Source: Bacteroidota bacterium
GTDB lineage: Bacteria > Bacteroidota > Bacteroidia > UKL13-3
Reading direction: 5' to 3'
Length of the DNA stretch: 50,620 nt
Assembly: GCA_947485745.1 (NCBI GenBank)
Contig: CANKQY010000007.1
Location: 1-50,620, forward strand
A program made the position numbers and the translations under genes. Shown piece after piece: positions 8,021-16,437 of the stretch. Every line of letters begins with the position of its first letter. The first letter of the stretch is position 1. The notes beneath the pieces were generated by a model. That model searched no databases and was not told where the DNA came from. It was given only the letters and a program-made list of their open reading frames with translations.

Positions 8021-9100
8021 ATGAAGGAAAATTATCGTGTAATTGGACTCATGAGCGGCTCTTCTTTGGATGGAGTGGATGTAGCTTGTTGCGATTTTTG
8101 GTGGAAGGAGAATAGTTGGCATTATAAAGTGATTGAGGGCAAAACCTATCCTTATTCTGAGATGTGGGTGGCTCGCTTGCAACAATTGCCCCAACAAAGT
8201 TTGGAGGTATTTCCTAAAACCCATGCCTTTTATGGCAGGTATTTGGGACAATTGGTGAACCAATTTTTACAAGAAACAAAACTTACGGCAGATTTTGTGG
8301 CCTCGCATGGGCATACCATTTTTCACCAACCCAATGCAGGTTTTACAGCCCAAATTGGCGATGGGGCAGCCATTTCGGCTATTTGTGGTTTGCCGGTAGT
8401 GAGTGATTTTAGAAGCATGGATATTGCCTTAGGTGGCCAAGGTGCACCGCTAGTTCCAATTGGCGATCAATTGCTTTTTGGTGAATATGAGGCTTGTTTG
8501 AACCTAGGTGGAATCTCTAATATCTCTTATAAAACCAATAACAAAGTTGAGGCTTATGATATCTCTCCTTGCAATTTAGTGCTTAATAAAATGGCGCAAA
8601 TATTGGGTCAGCCATACGATAACAGAGGGATGTTGGCAAAGAGTGCTGAACCTAATTTGGAGCTATTGAACCAATTAAATGCCTTGGCCTTTTACCAGCA
8701 AAGCGGCGCCAAATCATTGGGCATAGAATGGGTGAACCAATATATTTGGCCAATAGTTGATCAATTTAAGCAATTAAATGAATTGGAAATCTTGGCAAGC
8801 TTATCCAAACACATTTCTTTTCAAATTTCTTCGGTGATAAATGAACAGCAAATAAAAAGTGTTTTGGTCACGGGTGGCGGGGCTTTCAACGAATTCTTGA
8901 TGCAACAAATTCAAGAAAATACCAGTGCAAAACTCGTAATTCCAGAACTAGAATTGGTTCAGTTTAAAGAGGCGCTTATCTTTGCATTCCTGGGGGTACT
9001 AAGAATTTGCAACCAGAACAATGTTTTGTGCTCAGTTACAGGATCTAACAAAGACCATGTAGGTGGGGCACTTTACGGGAATTTTAACTTACTTATATAA
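8021..9100 (+). CDS. anmK: Anhydro-N-acetylmuramic acid kinase
   Basis: Cytoplasmic enzyme of peptidoglycan recycling that hydrolyses and phosphorylates 1,6-anhydro-MurNAc to MurNAc-6-phosphate. At 359 residues it is near family length. The ATP-binding opening VIGLMSGSSLDGVD is diagnostic, followed by ASHGHTIFHQP, GDGAAIS, SDFRSMDIALGGQGAPLVPIGD, and the C-terminal VTGGGAFNEFLMQQI. The next gene starts 17 bases downstream on the same strand. I found no clear consensus promoter in the 73-base divergent gap before it. Confidence 0.95.
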   Translation: MKENYRVIGLMSGSSLDGVDVACCDFWWKENSWHYKVIEGKTYPYSEMWVARLQQLPQQSLEVFPKTHAFYGRYLGQLVNQFLQETKLTADFVASHGHTIFHQPNAGFTAQIGDGAAISAICGLPVVSDFRSMDIALGGQGAPLVPIGDQLLFGEYEACLNLGGISNISYKTNNKVEAYDISPCNLVLNKMAQILGQPYDNRGMLAKSAEPNLELLNQLNALAFYQQSGAKSLGIEWVNQYIWPIVDQFKQLNELEILASLSKHISFQISSVINEQQIKSVLVTGGGAFNEFLMQQIQENTSAKLVIPELELVQFKEALIFAFLGVLRICNQNNVLCSVTGSNKDHVGGALYGNFNLLI

Positions 9101-9117
9101 ACTAGAATAGAAGCAAC

Positions 9118-10353
9118 ATGCAATTACAAAAACTCATTAAAAAATACGAGGAAAAACAACCTGAAATTGTTTTTGAATGGAAAGATAGTGAAACAGAAGC
9201 AGAAGGTTGGGTGGTAATTAACTCACTCCGCGGTGGTGCAGCAGGTGGTGGAACTCGTATGAGAAAAGGCTTGAACAAACATGAGGTAACTTCTTTGGCA
9301 AAAACCATGGAAATTAAATTCACAGTTGCTGGTCCTGCTATTGGTGGCGCTAAATCTGGTATTAATTTTGATCCTGCCGATCCCCGTAAAAAAGGTGTTT
9401 TGGAGCGTTGGTATAAAGCAGTATATCCTCTTCTTAAAAACTATTATGGCACTGGTGGCGATTTAAATGTAGATGAAATTCATGAGGTGATTCCAATTAC
9501 TGAAAAGTTCGGTTTATTGCACCCACAAGAAGGTGTGGTGAATGGCCACTTTAAAGTAGAAGGAGATAACAAACAAATACGCATAGATAACCTGCGTATT
9601 GGTGTTTCAAAGGTGTTGACAGATGATAGGTTCACACCGGAAATTGCACGTAATTATTTGGTAGCAGACATGATTACGGGCTTTGGTGTGGCTGAAGCGG
9701 TGAGGCATTTTTATAGCATTTGGGGTGGTAATGTGGTGAACAAAAGAGCCATCATTCAAGGTTGGGGAAATGTTGGTGCTGCTGCTGCTTATTACTTGAG
9801 TTTGTATGGTGTGATTATTGTAGGTATCATCGACCGTAATGGTGGTTTAGTTAAACCTGCAGGATTGAGTAAAGAAGAAATAAAAGATTTGTTCTTAACC
9901 AAGCAAGGAAATACTTTGGTTCACCCAGAGATGTTGAGTTATGAGGAAGTGAATGAGAAAATATGGGAAGTAGGTGCCGAAATTTTTGTGCCTGCAGCTG
10001 CTTCGCGTTTGGTTACTCAGGAGCAAATTGATAACATGATCGACAATGATTTAGAGGTAATTAGTTGTGGTGCCAATGTGCCATTTGCAGATCAAGAAAT
10101 ATTCTTAGGTCCTGTTGCAAATTATACCGACGACCATTTGGCTATTATCCCAGATTACATTGCTAATTGCGGCATGGCGCGCGTGTTTGCCTATTGCATG
10201 AGCAATGATGTGGTTGATTTGAGCGATGAAGCTATTTTTAAAGATACTTCCAAAACTATATGGCAAGGAATGATGCGTTTACATCAGTTTAATCCGAAGC
10301 AAAAAGGTTTGTTGAAGAAGGGTTTAGAAATGGCTTTGGTAAACTTAGTTTAA
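9118..10353 (+). CDS. Glu/Leu/Phe/Val dehydrogenase family protein
   Basis: NAD(P)-linked amino acid dehydrogenase that interconverts an amino acid and its 2-oxo acid with ammonia. The 411-residue protein shows GGAAGGGTRMRKG, the catalytic-lysine region IKFTVAGPAIGGAKSGINFDP (a variant of the usual PYGGGKGGI), and the dinucleotide-binding WGNVGAAAAYYL in the C-terminal half, followed by the EIFVPAAASRLVT segment. Substrate cannot be told by eye; glutamate is the default guess. It follows anmK by 17 bases and precedes a MscS channel by 11, so the three may share a transcript. Confidence 0.88.
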   Translation: MQLQKLIKKYEEKQPEIVFEWKDSETEAEGWVVINSLRGGAAGGGTRMRKGLNKHEVTSLAKTMEIKFTVAGPAIGGAKSGINFDPADPRKKGVLERWYKAVYPLLKNYYGTGGDLNVDEIHEVIPITEKFGLLHPQEGVVNGHFKVEGDNKQIRIDNLRIGVSKVLTDDRFTPEIARNYLVADMITGFGVAEAVRHFYSIWGGNVVNKRAIIQGWGNVGAAAAYYLSLYGVIIVGIIDRNGGLVKPAGLSKEEIKDLFLTKQGNTLVHPEMLSYEEVNEKIWEVGAEIFVPAAASRLVTQEQIDNMIDNDLEVISCGANVPFADQEIFLGPVANYTDDHLAIIPDYIANCGMARVFAYCMSNDVVDLSDEAIFKDTSKTIWQGMMRLHQFNPKQKGLLKKGLEMALVNLV

Positions 10354-10364
10354 TTTAAATAAAT

Positions 10365-11453
10365 ATGGATCTTAGTTTTCTAAATGAACAACTCCTCAGT
10401 AATACCTATTGGAAATGGGCTACTTGCGGGTTAATTCTTTTGGGAACAATTGTGTTCAATCATTTATTGGCTAGGTTGGTTTCAAAACTTACTTACCGTG
10501 TTTTTAAAAATGTTTCGAGGGCACAATATTATGATGAGTTCAATAGGTTGTTCCATCAACCTTTTGTGCAACTCATCAATATCATTGCGCTTTATATAGC
10601 CTTTTCGCAACTTGCCTTTCCAATTGAATGGGAACTGGTAAAGGTGGATGAGTTTGGTATTCGTTGGATCATCCATAAATTTTTGGTGGTAGTTGTAATT
10701 TGGACCATTACCAATTTGTTCTTAAAATCAACGCTGTTTTTAGAGTATGTTTACCACAACCTCGAAAATTCAAAAATCAGTAAGGACCTAGCCACTTTTT
10801 TAAGGGAGCTTACTCGCGTTTTAATTTATATCATCAGCTTTTTTGCCATACTTGGTAAGGCCTTTGAGATAGACATTACAGCACTCATTGCAGGTTTGGG
10901 TATTGGTGGTTTGGCCATAGCTTTAGCAGCCCAAGATACACTCGCAAATTTAATAGGCTCCTTCATTATTTACCTCGACAAACCTTTCCAAGTTGGCGAG
11001 CTTATTGAGTTAGGAGAAGTAAAAGGTATAGTAGAAAAAATTGGGTTCAGAACAACCCGCATTCGTACTTTAGATCGTTCTTTATTGATTGTTCCCAATA
11101 AGAAAATCATTGATTCGAACCTTAATAATATTACGCAAAGTTCGCAGCGCAGGGTAAGGTTTAATTTGAGTTTGACATACCAAAGTGAGGCTAATAATAT
11201 TTTAGGGATTATTGAGGATGTGAAAAAAGCCATTTTGGAAGAGTCGCCAATGACGGCAGAAGACATGACAGTTCGCTTTTCAGATTTTGATGCCAGCTCT
11301 TTGGTGCTAATTGTGATTTATTACGTTAATTCAAATGAATACGATGAAATGATAGCCGTTAAGGAGAAAATCAATATCAAAATCATGGAAATTGTGAAAC
11401 GTCACGATTGCCAATTTGCCTTTCCATCACAAACGGTTTATTTGGCAAAATAG
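10365..11453 (+). CDS. MscS-type mechanosensitive ion channel
   Basis: Inner-membrane channel that opens under membrane tension to release solutes after osmotic down-shock. The 362 residues contain about four to five hydrophobic segments (near 16-36, 62-82, 100-120, 150-168). Then comes the pore-lining helix with alternating Gly and Ala (ALIAGLGIGGLAIALAAQD) and the beta domain (FQVGELIELGEVKGIVEKIG, TRIRTLDRSLLIVPNKKI). It is a mid-size MscS rather than a short 280-residue form. Confidence 0.93.
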   Translation: MDLSFLNEQLLSNTYWKWATCGLILLGTIVFNHLLARLVSKLTYRVFKNVSRAQYYDEFNRLFHQPFVQLINIIALYIAFSQLAFPIEWELVKVDEFGIRWIIHKFLVVVVIWTITNLFLKSTLFLEYVYHNLENSKISKDLATFLRELTRVLIYIISFFAILGKAFEIDITALIAGLGIGGLAIALAAQDTLANLIGSFIIYLDKPFQVGELIELGEVKGIVEKIGFRTTRIRTLDRSLLIVPNKKIIDSNLNNITQSSQRRVRFNLSLTYQSEANNILGIIEDVKKAILEESPMTAEDMTVRFSDFDASSLVLIVIYYVNSNEYDEMIAVKEKINIKIMEIVKRHDCQFAFPSQTVYLAK

Positions 11454-11478
11454 CTTACGGCAATCCTAAAATTTTCCC

Positions 11479-11486
11479 TACCTTTG
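11479..11486 (+). promoter_or_regulatory. Candidate -7 element before the PurF gene
   Basis: TACCTTTG matches TAnnTTTG exactly, 11 bases before the chosen ATG, but there is no TTG at a proper distance. If active it would give a nearly leaderless transcript. Weak evidence. Confidence 0.3.
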
Positions 11487-11497
11487 CTATTCATTTT

Positions 11498-13393
11498 ATG
11501 AGTGATCCAATAAAACATGAGTGTGGAATCGCATTGATTCGCCTCCTTAAGCCGCTTAGTTTCTACGAAGAAAAGTATGGCTCGGCGCTATACGGATTAA
11601 AAAAGCTTTACCTATTAATGGAAAAGCAACACAACCGCGGGCAAGATGGTGCCGGTGTGGGTGTGATTAAATTTGACCCTAAGCCAGGCGAATCTTTTAT
11701 ATACAGACAACGTGCCAATGGCAGCAATGCCATTGCCGAAATCTTTGATAAAATTAACTCTAAAATAGCTAAATCTGGCACTAAAGAGCAAGTTAAAGAC
11801 AGCGATTATTTAAAGAAAAATGCACCCTTTGTAGGCGAGTTGTTGTTAGGTCATTTGCGCTATGGCACCCATGGCGGCAATAGCAAAGACCTTTGCCATC
11901 CTTTCATCAGAGAAAACAATTGGATGAGCCGTAACCTCATGCTAGCGGGTAATTTTAACCTCACCAATGTTGATGAGTTATTTGAGCTCTTAATAGAATT
12001 GGGTCAGCACCCCAGAGAAAAAGCCGATACAGTTACCATGCTCGAAAAGATGGGCCACTTTTTGGATGAAGAAGTAAAAAGAAACTTTACCAGATTTAAA
12101 TTAGAAGGCCATTCAAATAGAGATATCAGCCATATCATGAGTCAGCATGTAAATATTGAGTCAATCTTAAAACGCTCCCTCAGAGATGCAGATGGTGGCT
12201 ATGTAATGGCCGGAATGTTAGGTCATGGCGATGCTTTTGTGGTACGCGATCCTAATGGCATTCGTCCGTGTTTTTACTATAAGAATGATGAAGTAGTGGT
12301 GGTAACTAGCGAAAAGCCGGCTATCATGACAGGTTTCAATATTGCATACAACGATATCAAAGAACTTGGTTTAGGGAATGCAATTATCATCAAAAAAAAT
12401 GGTGATTTACAAGAGATAAACATCCAAGAAGCAGGAGACCGTAAATCATGCTCGTTTGAGCGCATTTATTTCTCGCGCGGTAACGACCGTGAGATTTATA
12501 AAGAACGAAAAATGTTGGGTCATTTATTGGCCGATAAAATAATGAAGTCGGTGAATTATGACTATGCAAACACCGTTTTCTCTTACATTCCAAATACTGC
12601 CGCTGTAGCCTTTTATGGCATGATGGAAGGTGTAAATGAAATTTTGGATAATTGGAAGTTGGATCAAATAGTAAAATTAGGGGCCAAGGCCGATGCCACA
12701 AAAATAAAGTCCATACTTTCTGTTCATTCTCGCAGGGAGAGACTGGCTGTTAAAGATGCCAAGCTTAGAACTTTTATTACCGATGATGCCCACCGTGAAG
12801 ATATGGTAGCGCACGTTTACGATGTTACTTATGGTTTAATCAATAACAGGGTTGATACCTTGGTGGTAATTGATGATTCCATTGTACGTGGAACAACATT
12901 AAAGACCAGCATCCTAAGAATATTAGACAGGTTACATCCTAAAAAGATTATTATAGTTTCCTCTTCTCCTCAAATTCGTTACCCAGATTGCTATGGAATT
13001 GACATGAGTAGGATGAATGATTTTGTGGCATTTCAGGCAATGGTTTCATTGCTAAAAAGCAATAAAAAGGAGCATTTGCTAACGGAGGTTTACAATAAAT
13101 GTAAGGCCCAAGAGGAGTTGCCTAAAGAGGACATGGAAAATTATGTGCAAGAACTTTATGCGCAATTTACCGATGATGAAATAAGTGCACGTATTGCCGA
13201 AATAGTAACGCCAGATGATATTGATGCCGAGGTGGATGTATTGTATCAGAGCATTGATAATTTGCACATTGCTTGCCCCAATCATTTAGGCGATTGGTAT
13301 TTTAGTGGCGATTACCCAACCCCTGGAGGAAATAAGGTGGTAAATAAAGCGTTTATCAATTATATGGAAGGCAATTCGGCTCGAGCCTATTAA
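11498..13393 (+). CDS. purF: Amidophosphoribosyltransferase (long PurF form)
   Basis: First committed step of purine synthesis: glutamine-derived ammonia is added to PRPP. The 631-residue protein has an N-terminal class II glutaminase domain (C9 in HECGIAL as the likely nucleophile, then KQHNRGQDGAGVGV and LRYGTHGG). A C-terminal phosphoribosyltransferase domain follows, with the PRPP loop VVIDDSIVRGTTLKTS. It is longer than the usual 470-510 residues, with extra sequence in both domains and a distinct tail (CPNHLGDWYFSGDYPTPGG). The frame is open to 11408, overlapping mscS, but the ATG at 11498 puts the nucleophilic Cys near the N-terminus, as the family requires. It sits outside any purine operon. 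Long forms like this are common in Bacteroidota. Confidence 0.88.
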   Translation: MSDPIKHECGIALIRLLKPLSFYEEKYGSALYGLKKLYLLMEKQHNRGQDGAGVGVIKFDPKPGESFIYRQRANGSNAIAEIFDKINSKIAKSGTKEQVKDSDYLKKNAPFVGELLLGHLRYGTHGGNSKDLCHPFIRENNWMSRNLMLAGNFNLTNVDELFELLIELGQHPREKADTVTMLEKMGHFLDEEVKRNFTRFKLEGHSNRDISHIMSQHVNIESILKRSLRDADGGYVMAGMLGHGDAFVVRDPNGIRPCFYYKNDEVVVVTSEKPAIMTGFNIAYNDIKELGLGNAIIIKKNGDLQEINIQEAGDRKSCSFERIYFSRGNDREIYKERKMLGHLLADKIMKSVNYDYANTVFSYIPNTAAVAFYGMMEGVNEILDNWKLDQIVKLGAKADATKIKSILSVHSRRERLAVKDAKLRTFITDDAHREDMVAHVYDVTYGLINNRVDTLVVIDDSIVRGTTLKTSILRILDRLHPKKIIIVSSSPQIRYPDCYGIDMSRMNDFVAFQAMVSLLKSNKKEHLLTEVYNKCKAQEELPKEDMENYVQELYAQFTDDEISARIAEIVTPDDIDAEVDVLYQSIDNLHIACPNHLGDWYFSGDYPTPGGNKVVNKAFINYMEGNSARAY

Positions 13394-13402
13394 TTTTACA
13401 GC

Positions 13403-14125
13403 ATGATTTTACGCAGCGAAAACTTAGTAAAGCGATATAAAAAAAGAACCGTGGTGGATCAAGTTTCCATTGAGGTAAATCAAGGTGAATGCGTTGGTTT
13501 ATTGGGACCAAATGGTGCAGGAAAAACTACCACTTTTTACATGACGGTAGGTTTAATAAAACCAGATGAAGGCGATATCTACCTCAATGATGAAAAGATA
13601 ACCCACTTACCCATGTACAAGCGCGCTCAAAAGGGCTTGGGATATTTGGCTCAAGAGGCATCTATCTTTAGAACATTGAGCGTAGAAGACAATATAAAGG
13701 CAGTTTTGGAAATGACTAAATTATCCAAAATTGAACAAGCAGAAAAGCTAGAAACATTGATGGAAGAATTCGGTTTGAACCGAGTGAGAACTAGCATGGG
13801 AAATGTGCTCAGTGGCGGCGAGCGCAGAAGAACAGAGATTGCCAGGGCCTTGGCAGTAAACCCAACTTTTATTTTATTGGATGAACCTTTTGCAGGCATT
13901 GATCCAATCGCAGTAGAGGATATTCAGCAAATTGTAGCCAAGTTAAAACACAAAAACATTGGTATTTTAATCACCGATCACAATGTACATGAAACGCTAT
14001 CAATTGTAGATAGGGCCTATTTGTTGTTTGAAGGAAAGATCTTAAAAGGTGGCACAGCTCAAGAATTAGCCGATGACGAAATGGTAAGGAAAGTTTACCT
14101 CGGGCAAAATTTTGTGCTCAGATAA
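13403..14125 (+). CDS. lptB: LPS export ABC transporter ATP-binding protein
   Basis: Cytoplasmic ATPase of the LptB2FG complex that extracts lipopolysaccharide from the inner membrane. The 240-residue protein has Walker [11 protein letters not shown], the Q-loop segment [14 protein letters not shown] typical of LptB, signature LSGGERRR, Walker [14 protein letters not shown], and the switch histidine in [10 protein letters not shown]. It begins nine bases after the purF stop and is likely co-transcribed with it. No other lpt gene is in the window. Confidence 0.95.
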   Translation: MILRSENLVKRYKKRTVVDQVSIEVNQGECVGLLGPNGAGKTTTFYMTVGLIKPDEGDIYLNDEKITHLPMYKRAQKGLGYLAQEASIFRTLSVEDNIKAVLEMTKLSKIEQAEKLETLMEEFGLNRVRTSMGNVLSGGERRRTEIARALAVNPTFILLDEPFAGIDPIAVEDIQQIVAKLKHKNIGILITDHNVHETLSIVDRAYLLFEGKILKGGTAQELADDEMVRKVYLGQNFVLR

Positions 14126-14178
14126 ATATTTTTTTGTAGTTTGCACATTGCTTTTTAAAAAGAATAAAACCCAAAAGT

Positions 14179-14379
14179 ATGAAAAAGTTTATAGCCGTAC
14201 TCAGTTTAGCAGCCATTTTATCTGCTTGTAATGATGATCCAACATTAAATCAGCAAGAAGAAACTGCAGTTGAAAATCAATTGAGCTCTGATCAAAAAGC
14301 AATGGATTCATTGGAAGCAGCCATTCAAGCACAAATGGATGAAATCAACACTGATAGTGTTGAGATGGATAGTTTGTAG
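14179..14379 (+). CDS. Small acidic lipoprotein
   Basis: A 66-residue protein with a clear lipoprotein signal (MKKFIAVLSLAAILSAC, lipobox LSAC). The mature part of about 50 residues is strongly acidic and Gln/Glu-rich, with a likely amphipathic helix (QKAMDSLEAAIQAQMDEI) and no recognisable domain. A short mature helix of this type recalls Lpp-like lipoproteins, but that is only a shape analogy. It lies 53 bases after lptB and before the tRNA. Confidence 0.72.
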   Translation: MKKFIAVLSLAAILSACNDDPTLNQQEETAVENQLSSDQKAMDSLEAAIQAQMDEINTDSVEMDSL

Positions 14380-14406
14380 GCAAAAATTTAAATTCTAAGA
14401 AATTTC

Positions 14407-14436
14407 TTGTTCGAACCATTGAAATTCTTATTTTTG
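14407..14436 (+). promoter_or_regulatory. tRNA promoter
   Basis: TTG (14407-14409), exactly 19 bases, then TATTTTTG (14429-14436). This is a full consensus Bacteroidota promoter whose start site would fall near 14443, 17 bases before the mature tRNA. It anchors the promoter pattern used elsewhere in this annotation. Confidence 0.85.
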
Positions 14437-14459
14437 CCCCCTCGCTAATCCAATTAGCA

Positions 14460-14533
14460 GGGCCTATAGCTCATTCGGTTAGAGCATCTGACTCATAATC
14501 AGGGGGTGCCTGGTTCGATCCCAGGTGGGCCCA
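14460..14533 (+). tRNA. tRNA with CAU anticodon (Ile2 or elongator Met)
   Basis: 74 bases fold into a full cloverleaf: acceptor GGGCCTA with TGGGCCC (one T-G pair), D-stem GCTC/GAGC, anticodon stem TCTGA/TCAGG around loop CTCATAA, and T-arm CCTGG-TTCGATC-CCAGG. The discriminator base is A. CCA is not encoded (the next bases are CAA), so it must be added by a nucleotidyltransferase. The acceptor and D-arm start GGGCCTATAGCTC is the form common in isoleucine tRNAs, which favours tRNA-Ile2 with a lysidine-modified C34. Elongator Met cannot be excluded by eye. It is not an initiator, because the acceptor has a paired G1-C72. Confidence 0.95.
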
Positions 14534-14535
14534 CA

Positions 14536-14586
14536 AAAATCAGTGTGAGTGTGAGCGCAAGAGCGAAGCACTCACCTTGATTTTTT
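14536..14586 (+). terminator. Rho-independent terminator of the tRNA
   Basis: A long hairpin has a left arm at 14536-14551 (AAAATCAGTGTGAGTG) and a right arm at 14569-14584 (CACTCACCTTGATTTT). Fourteen of 16 positions pair, around a purine-rich 17-base loop, and the hairpin ends in a run of six T. It starts three bases after the tRNA. Confidence 0.8.
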
Positions 14587-14791
14587 CCTTGAGCCCTTTT
14601 CTTCCTTTACTTATTGTAACATTCTCTTTTGAGTAGTGATAAATTCAATGTTGTAATGACAATTGCAAACATCATTTTTTTATCTTAAATCATTGCTCCA
14701 TGGGTTTTATCAAATGGTGTTTGTTTAAAATGTGATTTTAACAATTTCTTTTTCCTTATAATTGTTATATTTTTAATTTCACTAATCTATT

Positions 14792-15181
14792 ATGAAACGT
14801 GTAACAGGCTTAGGTGGTGTGTTTTATAAGGCAAAAGACAAGCCAGCATTGTTAGCTTGGTATAAAAAATACCTTCAAATTTCTGCGGAAGAATGGGGAG
14901 CTATTTTTTCTCCTAAAGATTTTTTGCAAATGCATCCCAATGGTTATCAGGTTTGGAGCCTGTTTCCGGCCGATACAGATTACTTCGGGCCTTCTAACTC
15001 TTCATTTATGCTTAATTTTACTGTTGAGGATTTAGATGCCTTATTGCCAATTCTAAAGTCGGAAGGTGTTAACGTGATGGAGAAAACCGAAAGCGGAGAG
15101 TTTGGTAAATTTGGCTGGATACTTGATTTGGAAGGGAATAAAATTGAATTGTGGGAGCCCCCAAAAGAGAATAATATATGA
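14792..15181 (+). CDS. VOC (glyoxalase-like) family protein
   Basis: A 129-residue vicinal-oxygen-chelate fold protein. It shows the paired beta-alpha-beta-beta pattern with GGVFYKAKDKPALLAWYKKYL at the start, FTVEDLDALLPILKSEGV in the middle and the closing GWILDLEGNKIELWEP, whose Glu is the usual metal ligand. The first-module metal histidine is not obvious. Substrate unknown. It shares a 4-base overlap with a second VOC gene, so the products may act together. Confidence 0.83.
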   Translation: MKRVTGLGGVFYKAKDKPALLAWYKKYLQISAEEWGAIFSPKDFLQMHPNGYQVWSLFPADTDYFGPSNSSFMLNFTVEDLDALLPILKSEGVNVMEKTESGEFGKFGWILDLEGNKIELWEPPKENNI

Positions 15182-15525
15182 TAACGTGGTTTGAAATTCC
15201 GGTGAATGATATTCACAGAGCAATGGCATTTTATGAAATTTTTTTGGAGGCCAATATTAATTTTCAAGATATGGGCGAATTTAAAATGGCTATATTAGGT
15301 GGACAACAAGGAACTTTGGTTCAGCACAGCGCTTATAAGCCAAGTTATGCAGGCGTAATGATGTATTTAAACGCGCATCTACCCATTGTTGAACAAATGG
15401 CTTTAGCCGAGCAATTGGGTGGAAGAATTTTACGTCCTGCTGCGCTCATTAGTGAAGACTTTGGCTACACGGGCATTATTGAGGATATAGAAGGTAACAG
15501 AATTGGTATATACTCTCGAAAATAA
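15178..15525 (+). CDS. VOC (glyoxalase-like) family protein
   Basis: A 115-residue VOC protein opening with TWFEIPVNDIHRAMAFYEIFL and closing with TGIIEDIEGNRIGIYS. It overlaps the preceding VOC gene by ATGA and ends two bases before an acyltransferase gene. The two VOC proteins differ too much to be a recent duplication, and the substrate is unknown. Confidence 0.85.
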   Translation: MITWFEIPVNDIHRAMAFYEIFLEANINFQDMGEFKMAILGGQQGTLVQHSAYKPSYAGVMMYLNAHLPIVEQMALAEQLGGRILRPAALISEDFGYTGIIEDIEGNRIGIYSRK

Positions 15526-15527
15526 TT

Positions 15528-16409
15528 ATGAAGCCTCCTTTTAAATGGTATTATGTTTTGATTGCTGTGCCACTTTATGTGATGGCCTTGTTGCCAATGC
15601 CTATTATTTATGGTCTTTCCGATTTTTTGCGCTTCATCTTCTACACTTTATTTTCATATAGGAAGGATGTTGTTTTAACTAATTTGAGAAATTCATTTCC
15701 CGAGAAGGATGAAAAATGGATCAAGGATACTGCGTTTAAATTTTACCAAAATTTGTTTGATGTAACACTTGAAACAATCTCTATTGCCATAAGGAGTAGG
15801 GGATATTATAAAAGTCATATTAGGTATGATAACATGGATTTGATGAACTCCTTTAAAAATAAAAATCAGCCTTTTATTTTGGTTTGTGGACATGTAGCAA
15901 ATTGGGAATGGGCTGGGCAAGGGCTACATCAGCAGGGTATTCAAGTGGATGTATTGTACCACCCTTTGAGTAGCAAATTTTTTGATTGGTTTATGTATAC
16001 CATTCGAAACAGGCATGGAGTTTATCCTATTACCATGCAAAATACCGTGCGGGAAATGATAAGCCGAAAAAATATACCTTCAGCTATTACTTTTATTGCC
16101 GACCAAACTCCTAGTTCCACAGGCTGTCATTGGATGGAATTTTTGAACCAAGATACTCCTGTTTTTTTAGGTGTAGAAAAAATGGCGAAGAAGTTAAATT
16201 ACCCTGTTGTTTATGGTGAAATGTATCGTTTAAAGCGGGGATATTATGAAGTGCAATTTGAGTTGCTTTTTGCTGAACCTAAGCTAACCAATGATTTTGA
16301 AATAACCGAGGCACATACGCGTTTGTTAGAAAAGTGCATAAGAAATTACCCCGAAAGCTGGTTGTGGAGTCACCGCAGGTGGAAACATAAGAGGCCAAAT
16401 ATTGAATAA
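15528..16409 (+). CDS. LpxL/HtrB-like lysophospholipid acyltransferase
   Basis: Membrane-associated acyltransferase of the family that adds secondary acyl chains to lipid A. The 293 residues show an N-terminal hydrophobic anchor (LIAVPLYVMALLPMPIIYGL), then NLRNSFPEK and the catalytic HX4E box GHVANWEWAG. Further on come ADQTPSSTGCHWMEFLNQDTPVFLG and the C-terminal YPESWLWSHRRWKHKRP typical of LpxL relatives. In Bacteroidota such enzymes may act on lipid A or on other lipids, for example ornithine-type; the exact acceptor cannot be told. Confidence 0.9.
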   Translation: MKPPFKWYYVLIAVPLYVMALLPMPIIYGLSDFLRFIFYTLFSYRKDVVLTNLRNSFPEKDEKWIKDTAFKFYQNLFDVTLETISIAIRSRGYYKSHIRYDNMDLMNSFKNKNQPFILVCGHVANWEWAGQGLHQQGIQVDVLYHPLSSKFFDWFMYTIRNRHGVYPITMQNTVREMISRKNIPSAITFIADQTPSSTGCHWMEFLNQDTPVFLGVEKMAKKLNYPVVYGEMYRLKRGYYEVQFELLFAEPKLTNDFEITEAHTRLLEKCIRNYPESWLWSHRRWKHKRPNIE

Positions 16410-16437
16410 AATAAAACTCAAATTAACCCACATAATA

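Noticed and set aside
11408-11497. 30-codon N-terminal extension of PurF overlapping mscS
   Set aside because: It would push the catalytic Cys further from the N-terminus and start inside the channel gene; the ATG at 11498 is better.
14460-14533. Initiator tRNA-fMet
   Set aside because: The first base pair is G1-C72, whereas initiator tRNAs have a mismatch there, and the anticodon stem lacks the three G-C pairs.
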